From: Cytophagaceae bacterium ABcell3 | GTDB lineage: Bacteria; Bacteroidota; Bacteroidia; Cytophagales; Cytophagaceae | Length of the DNA stretch: 64,000 bases | Direction of reading: 5' to 3' | Assembly: GCA_030913385.1 (NCBI GenBank) | Contig: CP133159.1 | Location: 5,001,001-5,065,000 of the forward strand | Part shown: piece by piece, positions 17,757 to 26,159 of the stretch | How positions within the stretch are numbered: position 1 is the stretch's first letter | Layout of the letters: each line of letters starts with the position of its first letter | Made by a program: the position numbers and the translations under genes | The notes under the pieces: model-generated | Told to the model about the DNA's origin: nothing | What the model saw: only the letters and a program-made list of their open reading frames with translations | Databases searched by the model: none

Positions 17757-19670
17757 TTACTCCTCTAAGATTTTTTCCATTGTTTTTGAATGATATTGCA
17801 CCCATTGCGCCAAACGCACCTTGCTTGTGTCCACAAAACCGGGGATCTGTTTGGCTATATTGATCTTCTCCTCGGGGTCATCCTTAAGGTCAAATACCAT
17901 TATTTCATCAAGAGCGGCATCGTAAATAACCTTACGGCTATCAATACGATACCCAAAAAGGTATCCTGAATAGGGGTTAAAGAAAAAGGTACGATTGGGA
18001 TGTTCTTCATTAAATAGGCTTATACCTTGCCATTCTTTAGGAGGTTCTAGGTTCAGAACATCCATAATACTAGGAGCAATGTCTATATGCCCGCCAATAA
18101 TTTCTTTAGTTTGCCCACTAAACAATGCAGGGTTTATAAAAATAAGAGGAACTTTAATGTTTTCTTCATAAACATGAACAGCATGTCCAAATTGTTCATG
18201 TTGCCCAAAAGCCTCACCATGATCACCTACAATTACAATCAAGGTTGACTCCATCAACTCTCGTTTTTCTAGATCTGAAATTATTTTCCCAAGCACATCA
18301 TCGCTATGGTTTAAAGCATTTAAGTACCGGTTAAATACAGGGTCCCCTACCTGATAATCTTTTTCTTCTCCAGAAACAAAATAAGGGTAATGGGTCTGCA
18401 TGGTCCATAAAGTGGCAAAAAATGGTCCATCATCTTTTCTTTGATCCATCCATTTAATAAAAGCAGCACCCATACACTCCTCATCAACACCATCTAGGTG
18501 CTTCCACTCCTCTGTACTGCCAATGAAAGTATCTCGCTCACAAGGTATGGTCTTATAGTCATGCACCTCATCATACTGACGGTAAGATAAAAAAGTATCA
18601 ACTTTTTGGAAACGGTTGTCAGAAGCATGCAAAAAATTCGTATGATAATTCCTTTTTTTCAGTTCTGCGCTTAAATCTGGCCAATGAATGTTGGGATATT
18701 CATGAGTAATTGATTTATAAGAAATCATCGGATATAGCGAACTTAAAATAGACACTAGTGAATTATTCGTTGCCGGTACATGTGCATAAATATCAGAAAA
18801 AACCATACCCCGACTTAAGTTATCCTCAATAACCGGTGTTACTTTGATATTCCCTGGGTAACCTGCCACATAATCTACTGGGACAGATTCTAGAACAAAA
18901 AGAAGTACATTTTCAATAGAATTATCTACTCCTTTGTATGAAGTTTTACGAACTAATTCTCGCTGGTCAAAAGGCTCAAAGTCTTTTGGGATGTCCATTG
19001 TAAAAAGGTCCGGTTGATCGTCTGATAAAACCTTAATTACGGATTCGGAGAAAGCAATAACCGGATTGGCAATATGACTGTAAGAAAAATCACTACGGTT
19101 GATATAATATTTTGCGGATAAAAAGTACCCCACCATTAAAATTGCGAATACGGCGAAGACATGCTTTTTATATCGAAAACCATGAACCCTCTTTAGCGCT
19201 TTACCTAATACTAATCCACATGAAATAGTCAATAAACTAAAGGCCACAAAGTCAAGCAACAGTCTTTTGGTAAGGTTAGCAGCTATGGCCTTTTTGCTAT
19301 CGCTGTTATCCAAAAAATCGGAATAATAAAGCCATTGATAATTGAAAGGTCCTCCCAACATGGCAATATTTTTCACATTCACAAGTGCAACAAAAATCAA
19401 CAAAACAACTATTGCACTATATAAAGTGGACATGTGCTTTAAAATGCCAGGTCTGCTTTTCAACCAAAAACAACATATTAAAAATATGGCAGAAAGCCCT
19501 ATAGCAAAAGCCACATCATAAAAAGCTCCAAAAGCAATACGCCCGGCAAGTCCAGGTGATTTTAAAATAGCAAAATAACCATGGTTTAGTGCATTTCCAC
19601 GAATAACCACAAGCACTAATAAAAAAAAGCATGTTATACCTAAGATTGCTCTACTAGTAGACCTTAGCAT
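17757..19670 (-). CDS. LTA synthase-like sulfatase/phosphotransferase (first gene)
   Basis: A 637-residue paralogue of the downstream gene with the same plan: five transmembrane helices (about 7-190) then a periplasmic sulfatase-fold domain. Motifs: LFVLESVPVDYVAGYP, VPATNNSLVSILSSLYP and VIVGDHGEAFGQHEQFGHA. The shared GGPFNYQWLYYSDFLDNSDSKK-type loop between helices and similar length throughout show a tandem duplication, now well diverged. Both genes form one operon (2-bp gap), so two related transferases are co-expressed, perhaps with different acceptors or as a primase and extender pair, as known for some LtaS-family pairs in Firmicutes. That last idea is inference. Confidence 0.88.
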   Translation of the reverse strand: MLRSTSRAILGITCFFLLVLVVIRGNALNHGYFAILKSPGLAGRIAFGAFYDVAFAIGLSAIFLICCFWLKSRPGILKHMSTLYSAIVVLLIFVALVNVKNIAMLGGPFNYQWLYYSDFLDNSDSKKAIAANLTKRLLLDFVAFSLLTISCGLVLGKALKRVHGFRYKKHVFAVFAILMVGYFLSAKYYINRSDFSYSHIANPVIAFSESVIKVLSDDQPDLFTMDIPKDFEPFDQRELVRKTSYKGVDNSIENVLLFVLESVPVDYVAGYPGNIKVTPVIEDNLSRGMVFSDIYAHVPATNNSLVSILSSLYPMISYKSITHEYPNIHWPDLSAELKKRNYHTNFLHASDNRFQKVDTFLSYRQYDEVHDYKTIPCERDTFIGSTEEWKHLDGVDEECMGAAFIKWMDQRKDDGPFFATLWTMQTHYPYFVSGEEKDYQVGDPVFNRYLNALNHSDDVLGKIISDLEKRELMESTLIVIVGDHGEAFGQHEQFGHAVHVYEENIKVPLIFINPALFSGQTKEIIGGHIDIAPSIMDVLNLEPPKEWQGISLFNEEHPNRTFFFNPYSGYLFGYRIDSRKVIYDAALDEIMVFDLKDDPEEKINIAKQIPGFVDTSKVRLAQWVQYHSKTMEKILEE

Positions 19671-19919
19671 AGTACTTCTGTTTAAAATTTATAAAAAACA
19701 CTAACAACTAACCACATAAGAACTAAAGTTAACTATAGGTTAAGCCTACATTAAGAAATAGTTAAGCATTACTAACCGTAGAATGTTTGAAATAAAGCAG
19801 ATGGAAAGTGACAGGAGGGTTATAAAGGAAATGAGCATTCAGTAAGACACTAAAATACAATAAGATAATAGGGTTACCCACTTAGATATCTTATGTGTTA
19901 TTATCTTACTTAGGCTCGC

Positions 19920-20160
19920 TAAGTTACTTTTTGCCTCGCCGGCAGGGCCTTACTTTTTTTCTTAGACAAAAAAAGTAAGCAAAAAAGTCAAGGCCTGTGA
20001 TGAAATTTGCTAAACTTTATAACCATTACGCTATCCCGATAGCTATCGGGATGAAACTCACCCTCCTTGCGTCGGGCTCAAACAGCAAATTTTTTGGCCG
20101 CTTCATGCTTATAAAGTTCTTAACGCAATTTCATCAATGGCCACCTTATTTTCTAACAAT
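19920..20160. repeat. Bacteroidota intergenic repeat with 20-bp palindrome
   Basis: A non-coding stretch within the 19671-20390 gap. It contains CTTACTTTTTTT ... AAAAAAAGTAAG as an inverted repeat, CAAGGCCTGTGATGAAATTTGC, and the perfect palindrome ATCCCGATAGCTATCGGGAT at 20033-20052. I remember closely similar intergenic sequence from other Bacteroidota. A 60-codon frame at 19997-20179 lies wholly in the repeat and is not a gene. The palindrome core CCCGATAGCTATCGGG recurs inside the tRNA-Asn copies near 49 kb. Confidence 0.6.
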
Positions 20161-20390
20161 GGAACTTATCGCCATTTAAGAAAGGCAGTTTAAAGCATTT
20201 TATCGTACAAAAAAACTTATACCTCCTAGAGACTTAAATGGGCAATCTTATAAGATAAAACCATCAGATACACAGGCAAAACAGATCCCCCTTTAACGTT
20301 TCACAAAGAAACCGATCTTAAGTAGCCGAACCAGGCAATCTTTTTATTAAATTTACGTTTTTGAAAAGTTTGTATATTGCCAATATGTTA

Positions 20391-20987
20391 ATGAAAAGAC
20401 ATTTCTTATTTTATGCTTTGCTGTTATTAGTATTTGCATGCAACAAAGATGATGATGATCCTGAAGAGGAAGTCATAGCAAGACCATCTGAGTACAACAA
20501 TTATATGCCTTTGACCATTGGCAATAGCTGGGAATACGAGGTAAACGAAGGGGGCTCTTCCCGGACTATACATTTACAGCTCAATGACTTTAAAGTCATT
20601 GACAATAAAGAAGTTTTCGCATGGGAAGATAAAGGAGGCTTTAGGACCTATAAGAATGATGTTATCTTCTGGTACCACAACAGTACCACCAACAAGTGGC
20701 ACCCATTGGTCTTTTTCCGTACTGACGTAATGGGAAGTAGCAGATCTCAAGATATTCGGTGCAGCAACGGAACAGACAGAATAACTATTGATCAAGAAAG
20801 ACTAAATTCTTTTTCCATTAATGAAAAGAACTTTTCTAATGTTATAAAGGTCACTCCCCAAACTTCTTGTGAAAGTTTCCCTTTAAAAGGCACCTACTAT
20901 TTTGCACCGGGGATAGGGCTAATAAAACATGAAACAGAAGGAAAAGTAAAAGAAATAAGGAACTATAATATTAAAGACCCTGAATAA
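20391..20987 (+). CDS. Hypothetical lipoprotein
   Basis: A 198-residue lipoprotein: MKRHFLFYALLLLVFACNKDDDDPEEE, where the residues after the lipobox (VFAC, Cys17) are strongly acidic. The mature part is predicted to be mostly beta (MPLTIGNSWEYEV, a start typical of Bacteroidota surface lipoproteins; GTYYFAPGIGLIKHE). ATG 20391 gives the shortest n-region; ATG 20385 or TTG 20361 are possible. It ends eight bases before a convergent terminator. Function unknown. Confidence 0.75.
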   Translation: MKRHFLFYALLLLVFACNKDDDDPEEEVIARPSEYNNYMPLTIGNSWEYEVNEGGSSRTIHLQLNDFKVIDNKEVFAWEDKGGFRTYKNDVIFWYHNSTTNKWHPLVFFRTDVMGSSRSQDIRCSNGTDRITIDQERLNSFSINEKNFSNVIKVTPQTSCESFPLKGTYYFAPGIGLIKHETEGKVKEIRNYNIKDPE

Positions 20988-20994
20988 TAATAGA

Positions 20995-21017
20995 AAAGCC
21001 GGTGATTAGCCGGCTTT
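20995..21017. terminator. Convergent terminator
   Basis: An 8-bp stem AAAGCCGG / CCGGCTTT with a seven-base loop, flanked by A runs on the left and T-rich sequence (TGTTTTTTAT) on the right. It separates the lipoprotein gene on the plus strand from the exported protein gene on the minus strand. Confidence 0.75.
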
Positions 21018-21044
21018 CATTGTTTTTTATCTTTCAAATTGCAC

Positions 21045-21407
21045 TTATAGTTCGTGCAAAAAGTCATTAACATCCAGCTCCATCTCAATTTGATGTACAT
21101 AACGAAGGTCTACATTTCTTAGGTGTACAGGAACGCTCATCTCTGTGATCCACCTATTGTTGTTCAAATAAATATAAACACCCCTTTGCGTATCGTAGTA
21201 CGTGTTATATTGAGGCATAAAAATATGCCATGATTTTGTTTTGACACCCTTGACAGGAACACCAAGCAATGAATTGTAATACTTGTGACATTTTACCTGA
21301 ACAAGAGATTCCCTCATAACTTGCTTATTGCTATATCTAGGCTGCGCCTCAACATTTTCCAAGCACAAAATCATAATCAAAACATATATGATAAGTAAGG
21401 GCTTCAT
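21045..21407 (-). CDS. Hypothetical small exported protein
   Basis: A 120-residue protein with a signal peptide (MKPLLIIYVLIMILCLENVEA, cleavage before QPRYS), so periplasmic or secreted. The mature 99 residues contain one Cys and a beta-rich stretch (YNTYYDTQRGVYIYLNNNRWI). This YDT..GVYIYLNN.RW pattern occurs in small Bacteroidota exported proteins of unknown role. Convergent with the lipoprotein gene; no partner gene nearby. Confidence 0.7.
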   Translation of the reverse strand: MKPLLIIYVLIMILCLENVEAQPRYSNKQVMRESLVQVKCHKYYNSLLGVPVKGVKTKSWHIFMPQYNTYYDTQRGVYIYLNNNRWITEMSVPVHLRNVDLRYVHQIEMELDVNDFLHEL

Positions 21408-21440
21408 ACCATATTATACGTCCACCCTTGCCCGTTTGTT

Positions 21441-21488
21441 ACCTCTCGACAATATGCAATAGAGCTTTCTATCGCATACTTCAGGTTA
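21441..21488. repeat. Short palindromic repeat, best-preserved copy
   Basis: Both arms are visible: ACCT...AATATGCAATAGA on the left and TCTATCGCATACTTCAGGT on the right, forming a long imperfect hairpin. The right end overlaps the stop codon of the gene at 21486-21944, so on the minus strand the palindrome follows directly after the stop. It may serve as its terminator or as a 3' stabiliser. Related copies: 11564 and 63957; a half copy (CCGAAATATGCAAAAGAA) lies at about 21963. Confidence 0.6.
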
Positions 21489-21944
21489 AACGACAGCTAG
21501 AACTTTGTATTTTTTACCGTTAAAAACACCTGTTTCTCCGACCTTTAAACCCATAAGGACATTAGCCAAAGGAGCTGCGCCAGACAATGCAAAGTATGTC
21601 TCACCTTCCAAATCAACCTTACCTATACTAACAGAAAAGTAAAGGTTCCCTCCTGTCGTTATGGCAAGGCTTCCATGTGTCACTTTATCATAGGTCTTAT
21701 TAGGGTCTAATTGATCAATAGCCTGAAAAGACGCTTTAGCATCTGATAGCTGTTTGGCCAATTTCTCCTGCTCCAAATGCATCATAGACCTGCTGGTATC
21801 GTACTTATCGCCAGCGGTGCTCCTTGTTTCCAGATTAGCGGCATCTTGAACGGCGTTTACCGATTTTTGAATATTATCCAACCGCTGCTGTGCCTGCTCC
21901 TTACACTTACTATGCAACTGTTTTTTAATTGCTAAATAATCCAC
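21486..21944 (-). CDS. GreA/GreB C-terminal-like protein
   Basis: A 152-residue protein with an N-terminal coiled-coil (about 1-75, rich in Gln, Lys and Glu, with RSTAGDKYDTSRSMMHLEQEK) and a C-terminal domain resembling the FKBP-like end of transcript cleavage factors (ALSGAAPLANVLMGLKVGETGVFNGKKYKVLAV). This layout parallels GreA, whose coiled coil enters the RNA polymerase secondary channel. The GreA acidic tip is not obvious. Database entries for similar proteins are often mislabelled as 3-oxoacyl-ACP synthase. I infer an RNA polymerase-binding factor. Confidence 0.7.
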   Translation of the reverse strand: MDYLAIKKQLHSKCKEQAQQRLDNIQKSVNAVQDAANLETRSTAGDKYDTSRSMMHLEQEKLAKQLSDAKASFQAIDQLDPNKTYDKVTHGSLAITTGGNLYFSVSIGKVDLEGETYFALSGAAPLANVLMGLKVGETGVFNGKKYKVLAVV

Positions 21945-22270
21945 TGGTACTATATTTAAAATCCGAAATATGCAAAAGAAAATGGATTGCTAAGAAACAC
22001 TCCACAAACAGGGATAAAACTATGGTATTACCCATCAAGAAACAAACCCTCTTTACCAGCCATTGGTTAAACAAGACCAAATATATACATTCCAGTTATT
22101 AGGTCTATAACTCTTTTCGCTTATAGCTTAGCTAGGCACATGCTATTTCCATAAAAATGGAAGAATATATATCACATTTATTAACTTAACCTTTCGATAA
22201 TCAACAACCAATGATTATAACCTGAACAGTAAAGAAAATCATATAATTCTAATATTTTAATCCAAGGCAA
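21945..22270. other. Intergenic gap before the GNAT gene
   Basis: About 325 bp between divergent genes. It holds a half copy of the ACCTGAAATATGC repeat near 21963 (CCGAAATATGCAAAAGAAAA) and a short inverted repeat (TTTCCATAAAAATGGAA). The rest is AT-rich with no gene and no convincing promoter match. Confidence 0.4.
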
Positions 22271-22711
22271 TTGAACAACTTCCAAAAGCTCTCACCAGAA
22301 AGTCTAAACGAAGCCACAAGGCTTTTCATAAAAGTTTTTAACGATAGTCCATGGAGCGAATCTTGGAACGAAATATCGGCCTATGCAAAGTTGCACCAGC
22401 TTTACTCTACTCCGGGATTCTCTGGTTATGGAATGTATGACAAAGAACAGCTCATCGGTTTTTGTGCAGGATATAAAGAGATATGGGACCAAGGGCAAAA
22501 CTTCTACCTACTGGAGTTTTGCATTAGCAACGGTTTACAAGGCAAAGGTCTAGGTTCTGAACTTCTTGCATTCCTTGAGCTTAAGTTAAAGGAAGAAGGT
22601 ATCTGCAATATCTATTTGTTAACCATGCGTAATGGTGTGGCTGAGAAGTTTTATAAAAAAAACGGATACCAAGTAAATCAGCAAATTGTTTTAATGGACA
22701 AGAAGCTATGA
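22271..22711 (+). CDS. GNAT family N-acetyltransferase
   Basis: A 146-residue GNAT protein that transfers an acetyl group from acetyl-CoA to an unknown amine. The acetyl-CoA-binding motif A is clear: LLEFCISNGLQGKGLGSELLAFLELKLKEE at about 84-112, split here only by description, with Q-x-x-G-x-G/A in GLQGKGLGSE. It is followed by IYLLTMRNGVAEKFYKKNGYQ, the usual FYKKxGF end. Translation probably starts at TTG 22271, preceded by AAGGCAA; there is no ATG before the conserved region. Single gene. Confidence 0.85.
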   Translation: MNNFQKLSPESLNEATRLFIKVFNDSPWSESWNEISAYAKLHQLYSTPGFSGYGMYDKEQLIGFCAGYKEIWDQGQNFYLLEFCISNGLQGKGLGSELLAFLELKLKEEGICNIYLLTMRNGVAEKFYKKNGYQVNQQIVLMDKKL

Positions 22712-22786
22712 TATAAAAAAATGAGTCCGTACGATTTTTAATGTGCACTTAGACCTACTTCTTTTAAAATTCGCTGCCTTCCAATC

Positions 22787-22825
22787 CACCCCCTCCAAGG
22801 TTTTTTGAAACACTTGGAGGGGGTG
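22787..22825. repeat. Strong hairpin
   Basis: A perfect 13-bp inverted repeat, CACCCCCTCCAAG / CTTGGAGGGGGTG, with a 13-base loop, about 75 bp past the GNAT stop. There is no T run right after it, so it is not a standard terminator. The arm CTTGGAGGGG recurs near 23317. Confidence 0.6.
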
Positions 22826-22889
22826 TGGAGCTTACCGCTAGTTTTAGCTGTTAGTTTTGAGGATTATCTTTTACGTAATTTAGCCATGC

Positions 22890-22945
22890 CGATAAAAAAT
22901 CGGCACTACAGGAATGTCGTTTTGCCGATAGGAAATCGGCTAAAC
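22890..22945. repeat. REP-like paired hairpins
   Basis: Two short hairpins, GCCGATAAAAAATCGGC and GCCGATAGGAAATCGGC, lie about 20 bp apart, as in REP/BIME-type repeats. Their arms share CCGAT/ATCGG with the palindrome CCCGATAGCTATCGGG found elsewhere in the window. Confidence 0.5.
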
Positions 22946-23406
22946 ATTCGCCTCATCCAATGATCGAACAATTCTTCTTTCAAAATTGTAATTAGCAGAA
23001 AAACAGAGTTTAGCCGTCATTGCGAGGCGCTAGATAGTGGTGGGGAAAGTTTTTGGTTTTGATTTTAAGACTTTAGTTTCTTATGAAAAAATGCCGCGGC
23101 AATCTGGTTGCGGTAAGCTGTGCAGGTTGATTCACAAAGTTAACTTATATGTGTCAGAGGCTGACCTGGTCTTATGGACGCTGACAGGTATTACGCTGCC
23201 GGGCTACTGATTATGGAATTACCCCTTCCGTCTACTCTTCGGCACTTACCATCATAGAACTTACCGTCAAGGATGTTACCAATTGACTTTTAAAATCAAG
23301 CTATAACCGTTAAGGAGCCCTTGGAGGGGTTGAAACAAGCAAAAGAAAACACTATACTTTCTGCTTCATTATATGTAAATTTGTTCTCGTATAAACATTC
23401 GAATCC

Positions 23407-23883
23407 TTGGAAAACGAACAAATTTCAGAATTTGGCAACGTCCTGCTGTTCATCATCGGCGGTTTCCTCTTCGTATTGATATCCATGGCCGTTTCCCGTA
23501 TGCTGAGCCCTTCAAAGCCAGACCCGGAAAAACTACAGCCATACGAATGCGGCGAAGAAGCCATAGGCAACCCATGGGTACAGTTCAACACAAGATTTTA
23601 CGTTATAGCACTAATATTCCTGCTTTTTGAGGTAGAAATAGTCTTTCTCTTTCCATGGTCAGTAGTCTTTGGTCAGAAAGAACTTATAGAAGGAACCGGC
23701 GGATTGTGGGGCTGGTTTGCCTTGGGAGAAGTCTTCATCTTTGCCCTCATACTTGCCCTCGGACTTGCCTATGCATGGGTAAAAGGACATCTCGACTGGA
23801 TAATTCCACAGCCCGAAAAGAAAGAATACAAATCGCCTGTACCACGCAGACTGTACGACGAACTTAATGAAAGATATAAATAA
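23407..23883 (+). CDS. nuoA: NADH-quinone oxidoreductase subunit A
   Basis: A 158-residue membrane subunit of respiratory complex I. It has three transmembrane helices (about 10-32, 65-85 and 103-125) and the family signature in the first loop and helix 2: [20 protein letters not shown] then [16 protein letters not shown], whose Glu and Asp-like charges lie in the quinone/proton path. Translation probably starts at TTG 23407 (no upstream in-frame ATG). It is first in nuoABCD and its end overlaps the nuoB start by 17 bases. Confidence 0.95.
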   Translation: MENEQISEFGNVLLFIIGGFLFVLISMAVSRMLSPSKPDPEKLQPYECGEEAIGNPWVQFNTRFYVIALIFLLFEVEIVFLFPWSVVFGQKELIEGTGGLWGWFALGEVFIFALILALGLAYAWVKGHLDWIIPQPEKKEYKSPVPRRLYDELNERYK

Positions 23884-24412
23884 CATCACCGGCGAAAAAA
23901 CCGGACAAGGCGGCATAGTCGTCACGCGGCTCGACGACCTCGTCAACTGGGCAAGGCTTTCCTCCCTGTGGCCTATGGGTTTTGGCATTGCCTGCTGCGC
24001 CATTGAAATGATGTCTGCCTACGCCTCAGGCTACGACCTTGATAGGTTTGGCATCTTTCCAAGAGGCTCACCGCGCCAGTCAGACGTCATGATAGTCGCC
24101 GGAACCGTCACCTTCAAAATGGCCGCACGTATACGCCGGCTTTACGATCAGATGCCCGAGCCAAGGTACGTCATTTCCATGGGCTCATGCTCCAACTGCG
24201 GTGGCCCCTACTGGGACCACGGATACCATGTGGTGAAAGGCGTAGACCGGATTATTCCGGTTGACATTTACGTACCCGGCTGTCCGCCACGACCGGAAGC
24301 ACTTATCGGGGGCTTCCTGAAACTTCAAGAAAAAATCAGGCAGGAAAAATCTGTAAAAGCACCCGAAGCCCTGCAACGACTGCTGGCTAAAAAAGAAAAA
24401 CAGAATTCGTAA
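23867..24412 (+). CDS. nuoB: NADH-quinone oxidoreductase subunit B
   Basis: A 181-residue peripheral subunit that carries the terminal iron-sulphur cluster N2, which passes electrons to quinone. All ligands are present: tandem Cys43-Cys44 in [13 protein letters not shown], Cys108 in MGSCSNCGG and Cys139 in [14 protein letters not shown]. It overlaps nuoA by 17 bases and is followed after 18 bp by nuoC. Codon use is rich in G and C at third positions compared with flanking genes. Confidence 0.97.
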   Translation: MKDINNITGEKTGQGGIVVTRLDDLVNWARLSSLWPMGFGIACCAIEMMSAYASGYDLDRFGIFPRGSPRQSDVMIVAGTVTFKMAARIRRLYDQMPEPRYVISMGSCSNCGGPYWDHGYHVVKGVDRIIPVDIYVPGCPPRPEALIGGFLKLQEKIRQEKSVKAPEALQRLLAKKEKQNS

Positions 24413-24430
24413 ACCTAAAACATCAGGGTT

Positions 24431-24931
24431 TTGACATTTCAGGAAATAAAAGAACTACTCATACAGGAATGTGGCGAAGACGCCATAACAGACGAAGTAC
24501 AGGGCAAGCAGCCCCAACTGGTTATCCCGGCCTCAAAACTCCTTGAAGTCTGTCAAGTGCTCCATGCCCATGAAAACACCTACTTCGACTTCCTGTCCTG
24601 CATCACCGGCCTGGACAACGGACCGGAAAAAGGCACCATGGAAGTCATCTATCACCTGTATTCGGTGCCGTTCAACCACCACATGGTGCTGAAAGTCATC
24701 CTGCAGCGTAACAATACAGAGGAAGTCCCGATTCCTGCCGTGCCAAGCCTCTGCAACATCTGGAAAACGGCCAACTGGCACGAGCGCGAAACATGGGACC
24801 TGCTGGGCATCCGTTTTGAAGGCCACCCCGACCACCGCCGTATACTTCTTCCAGACGACTGGCAGGGATTTCCTCTGCGCAAGGACTATAAACTGCAGGA
24901 TTATTATCAGGGAATCAAAACCGTTTACTGA
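24431..24931 (+). CDS. nuoC: NADH-quinone oxidoreductase subunit C
   Basis: A 166-residue hydrophilic subunit of the complex I connecting arm (30-kDa type). The signature ERETWDLLGIRFEGHPDHRR is followed by ILLPDDWQGFPLRKDY near the C-terminus, the expected end. Translation starts at TTG 24431 (ttgacatttcagg); no ATG precedes the conserved N-terminal helix. It is a separate gene, not fused to nuoD as in some bacteria. nuoD starts 3 bp after the stop. Confidence 0.94.
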   Translation: MTFQEIKELLIQECGEDAITDEVQGKQPQLVIPASKLLEVCQVLHAHENTYFDFLSCITGLDNGPEKGTMEVIYHLYSVPFNHHMVLKVILQRNNTEEVPIPAVPSLCNIWKTANWHERETWDLLGIRFEGHPDHRRILLPDDWQGFPLRKDYKLQDYYQGIKTVY

Positions 24932-24934
24932 TTT

Positions 24935-26155
24935 ATGCCTACCGACCAGATTCAATACATATATAAGGAAGAAAACTTCCGCAATTCGGAGCCCAACTAC
25001 TTTAAGGAAGAAGACCTCAAAGAAGGTGAGATGATTATCAACATCGGCCCCCAGCACCCCTCCACACACGGCGTGCTGAGGCTCGAAGTCCTCACCGATG
25101 GCGAAATAGTAAAGGAAATCATTCCGCACATGGGCTACCTGCACCGCTGTTTCGAAAAACATGCCGAGAACCTGCCCTACAACCAGACCATCCCTTTCGT
25201 TGACCGGATGGACTACCTCGCGGCCATGAACTCCGAGCATATCTATTGTATGGGCGTGGAGCAGCTCATGGGCATGGAAGACAAAATCCCGCCAAGGATA
25301 GAATACATCCGCGTACTGGTGGCCGAACTAAACCGCATTGCTTCACACTTTGTGGCAGTCGGCACCTATGGCCTTGACATCGGTGCTTTCACCCCTTTCC
25401 TGTGGCTTATGCGCGACCGCGAGCACATCAACCGCATGCTTGAGTGGGTTTCCGGCGCCCGAATGCTCTACAACTACATCTGGGTAGGAGGCCTCTTCTA
25501 CGACCTGCCGGTAGGCTTTGAGGAAAAATGTCAGGAATTTTCCAGCTACCTGAAGCCAAAACTACAGGAGCTGCAAAAAATCATTATCGAAAATAAAATC
25601 TTCATACAGCGTACCGCCAATGTAGGCGTGCTGCCCCTCGACCTTGCCCTGAACTATGGCATCTCCGGCCCCATGCTTCGTGGCTCCGGCCTCCGTTATG
25701 ACCTGCGTCGGGTAGACGGTTATTCCGTATATCCCGAACTCGAATTTGACATACCCATAGGAAAAGGTGAAATGGGCACCACCGGCGACTGCTGGGACAG
25801 GGCATACGTCCGTGTCATGGAGTGTTACGAGTCCCTGCGCATCATAGACCAGTGCCTCGAAAAGCTCCTCGGCGAGCACAAGCGCACCCGCGACTTCAAC
25901 CCTCAGGCACTTGTACCAAAAAAAATCCGCCCCAAAGCCATGGATTTATACGTCCGCGGCGAATCACCCAAAGGCGAGCTTGGCTTCTTCTTCCGCAGCA
26001 CCGGCACCTACGACCTGCCATTCCGCTGCAAAGGCCGCAGCCCATGCTTTGTCAACCTTTCCGTCATTTCCGAAATTGCCAAAGGCACCATGATAGCCGA
26101 CCTCGTGGCCATATTAGGTTCCATAGACATTGTAATGGGGGAAATAGACCGGTAG
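24935..26155 (+). CDS. nuoD: NADH-quinone oxidoreductase subunit D
   Basis: A 406-residue subunit (49-kDa type) that forms the quinone pocket with NuoB. Signatures: INIGPQHPSTHGVLRLEV, GYLHRCFEKHAENLPYNQ, FVDRMDYLAAMNSEH and, at the end, IADLVAILGSIDIVMGEIDR. Start ATG 24935. The cluster stops here; nuoE onward are not in this window, so the remaining subunits must be encoded elsewhere. The gene is markedly GC-rich (many CGC, GGC and CTG codons) against AT-rich neighbours. A GC-rich repeat follows. Confidence 0.97.
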   Translation: MPTDQIQYIYKEENFRNSEPNYFKEEDLKEGEMIINIGPQHPSTHGVLRLEVLTDGEIVKEIIPHMGYLHRCFEKHAENLPYNQTIPFVDRMDYLAAMNSEHIYCMGVEQLMGMEDKIPPRIEYIRVLVAELNRIASHFVAVGTYGLDIGAFTPFLWLMRDREHINRMLEWVSGARMLYNYIWVGGLFYDLPVGFEEKCQEFSSYLKPKLQELQKIIIENKIFIQRTANVGVLPLDLALNYGISGPMLRGSGLRYDLRRVDGYSVYPELEFDIPIGKGEMGTTGDCWDRAYVRVMECYESLRIIDQCLEKLLGEHKRTRDFNPQALVPKKIRPKAMDLYVRGESPKGELGFFFRSTGTYDLPFRCKGRSPCFVNLSVISEIAKGTMIADLVAILGSIDIVMGEIDR

Positions 26156-26159
26156 AAAA

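Larger units (their letters stand above)
22712..23406. other. Long structured intergenic region upstream of nuoA
   Basis: About 695 bp without a gene. It contains a 13-bp perfect hairpin (22787-22825), two GCCGAT-loop-ATCGGC hairpins near 22890-22945, a segment like the common repeat CGTCATTGCGAGGCGC ... TGCCGCGGCAATCTGG (about 23011-23112), a diverged copy of the ACGCTGACAGGTATTA repeat (about 23165-23205), and a second CTTGGAGGGG segment at about 23317. It looks like an accumulation of several small repeats. The nuo promoter must lie at its right end but is not evident. Confidence 0.5.

Noticed and set aside
19997-20179. 60-codon frame after the sulfatase genes
   Set aside because: Lies in a known-type intergenic repeat with a palindrome; translation has no gene-like features.
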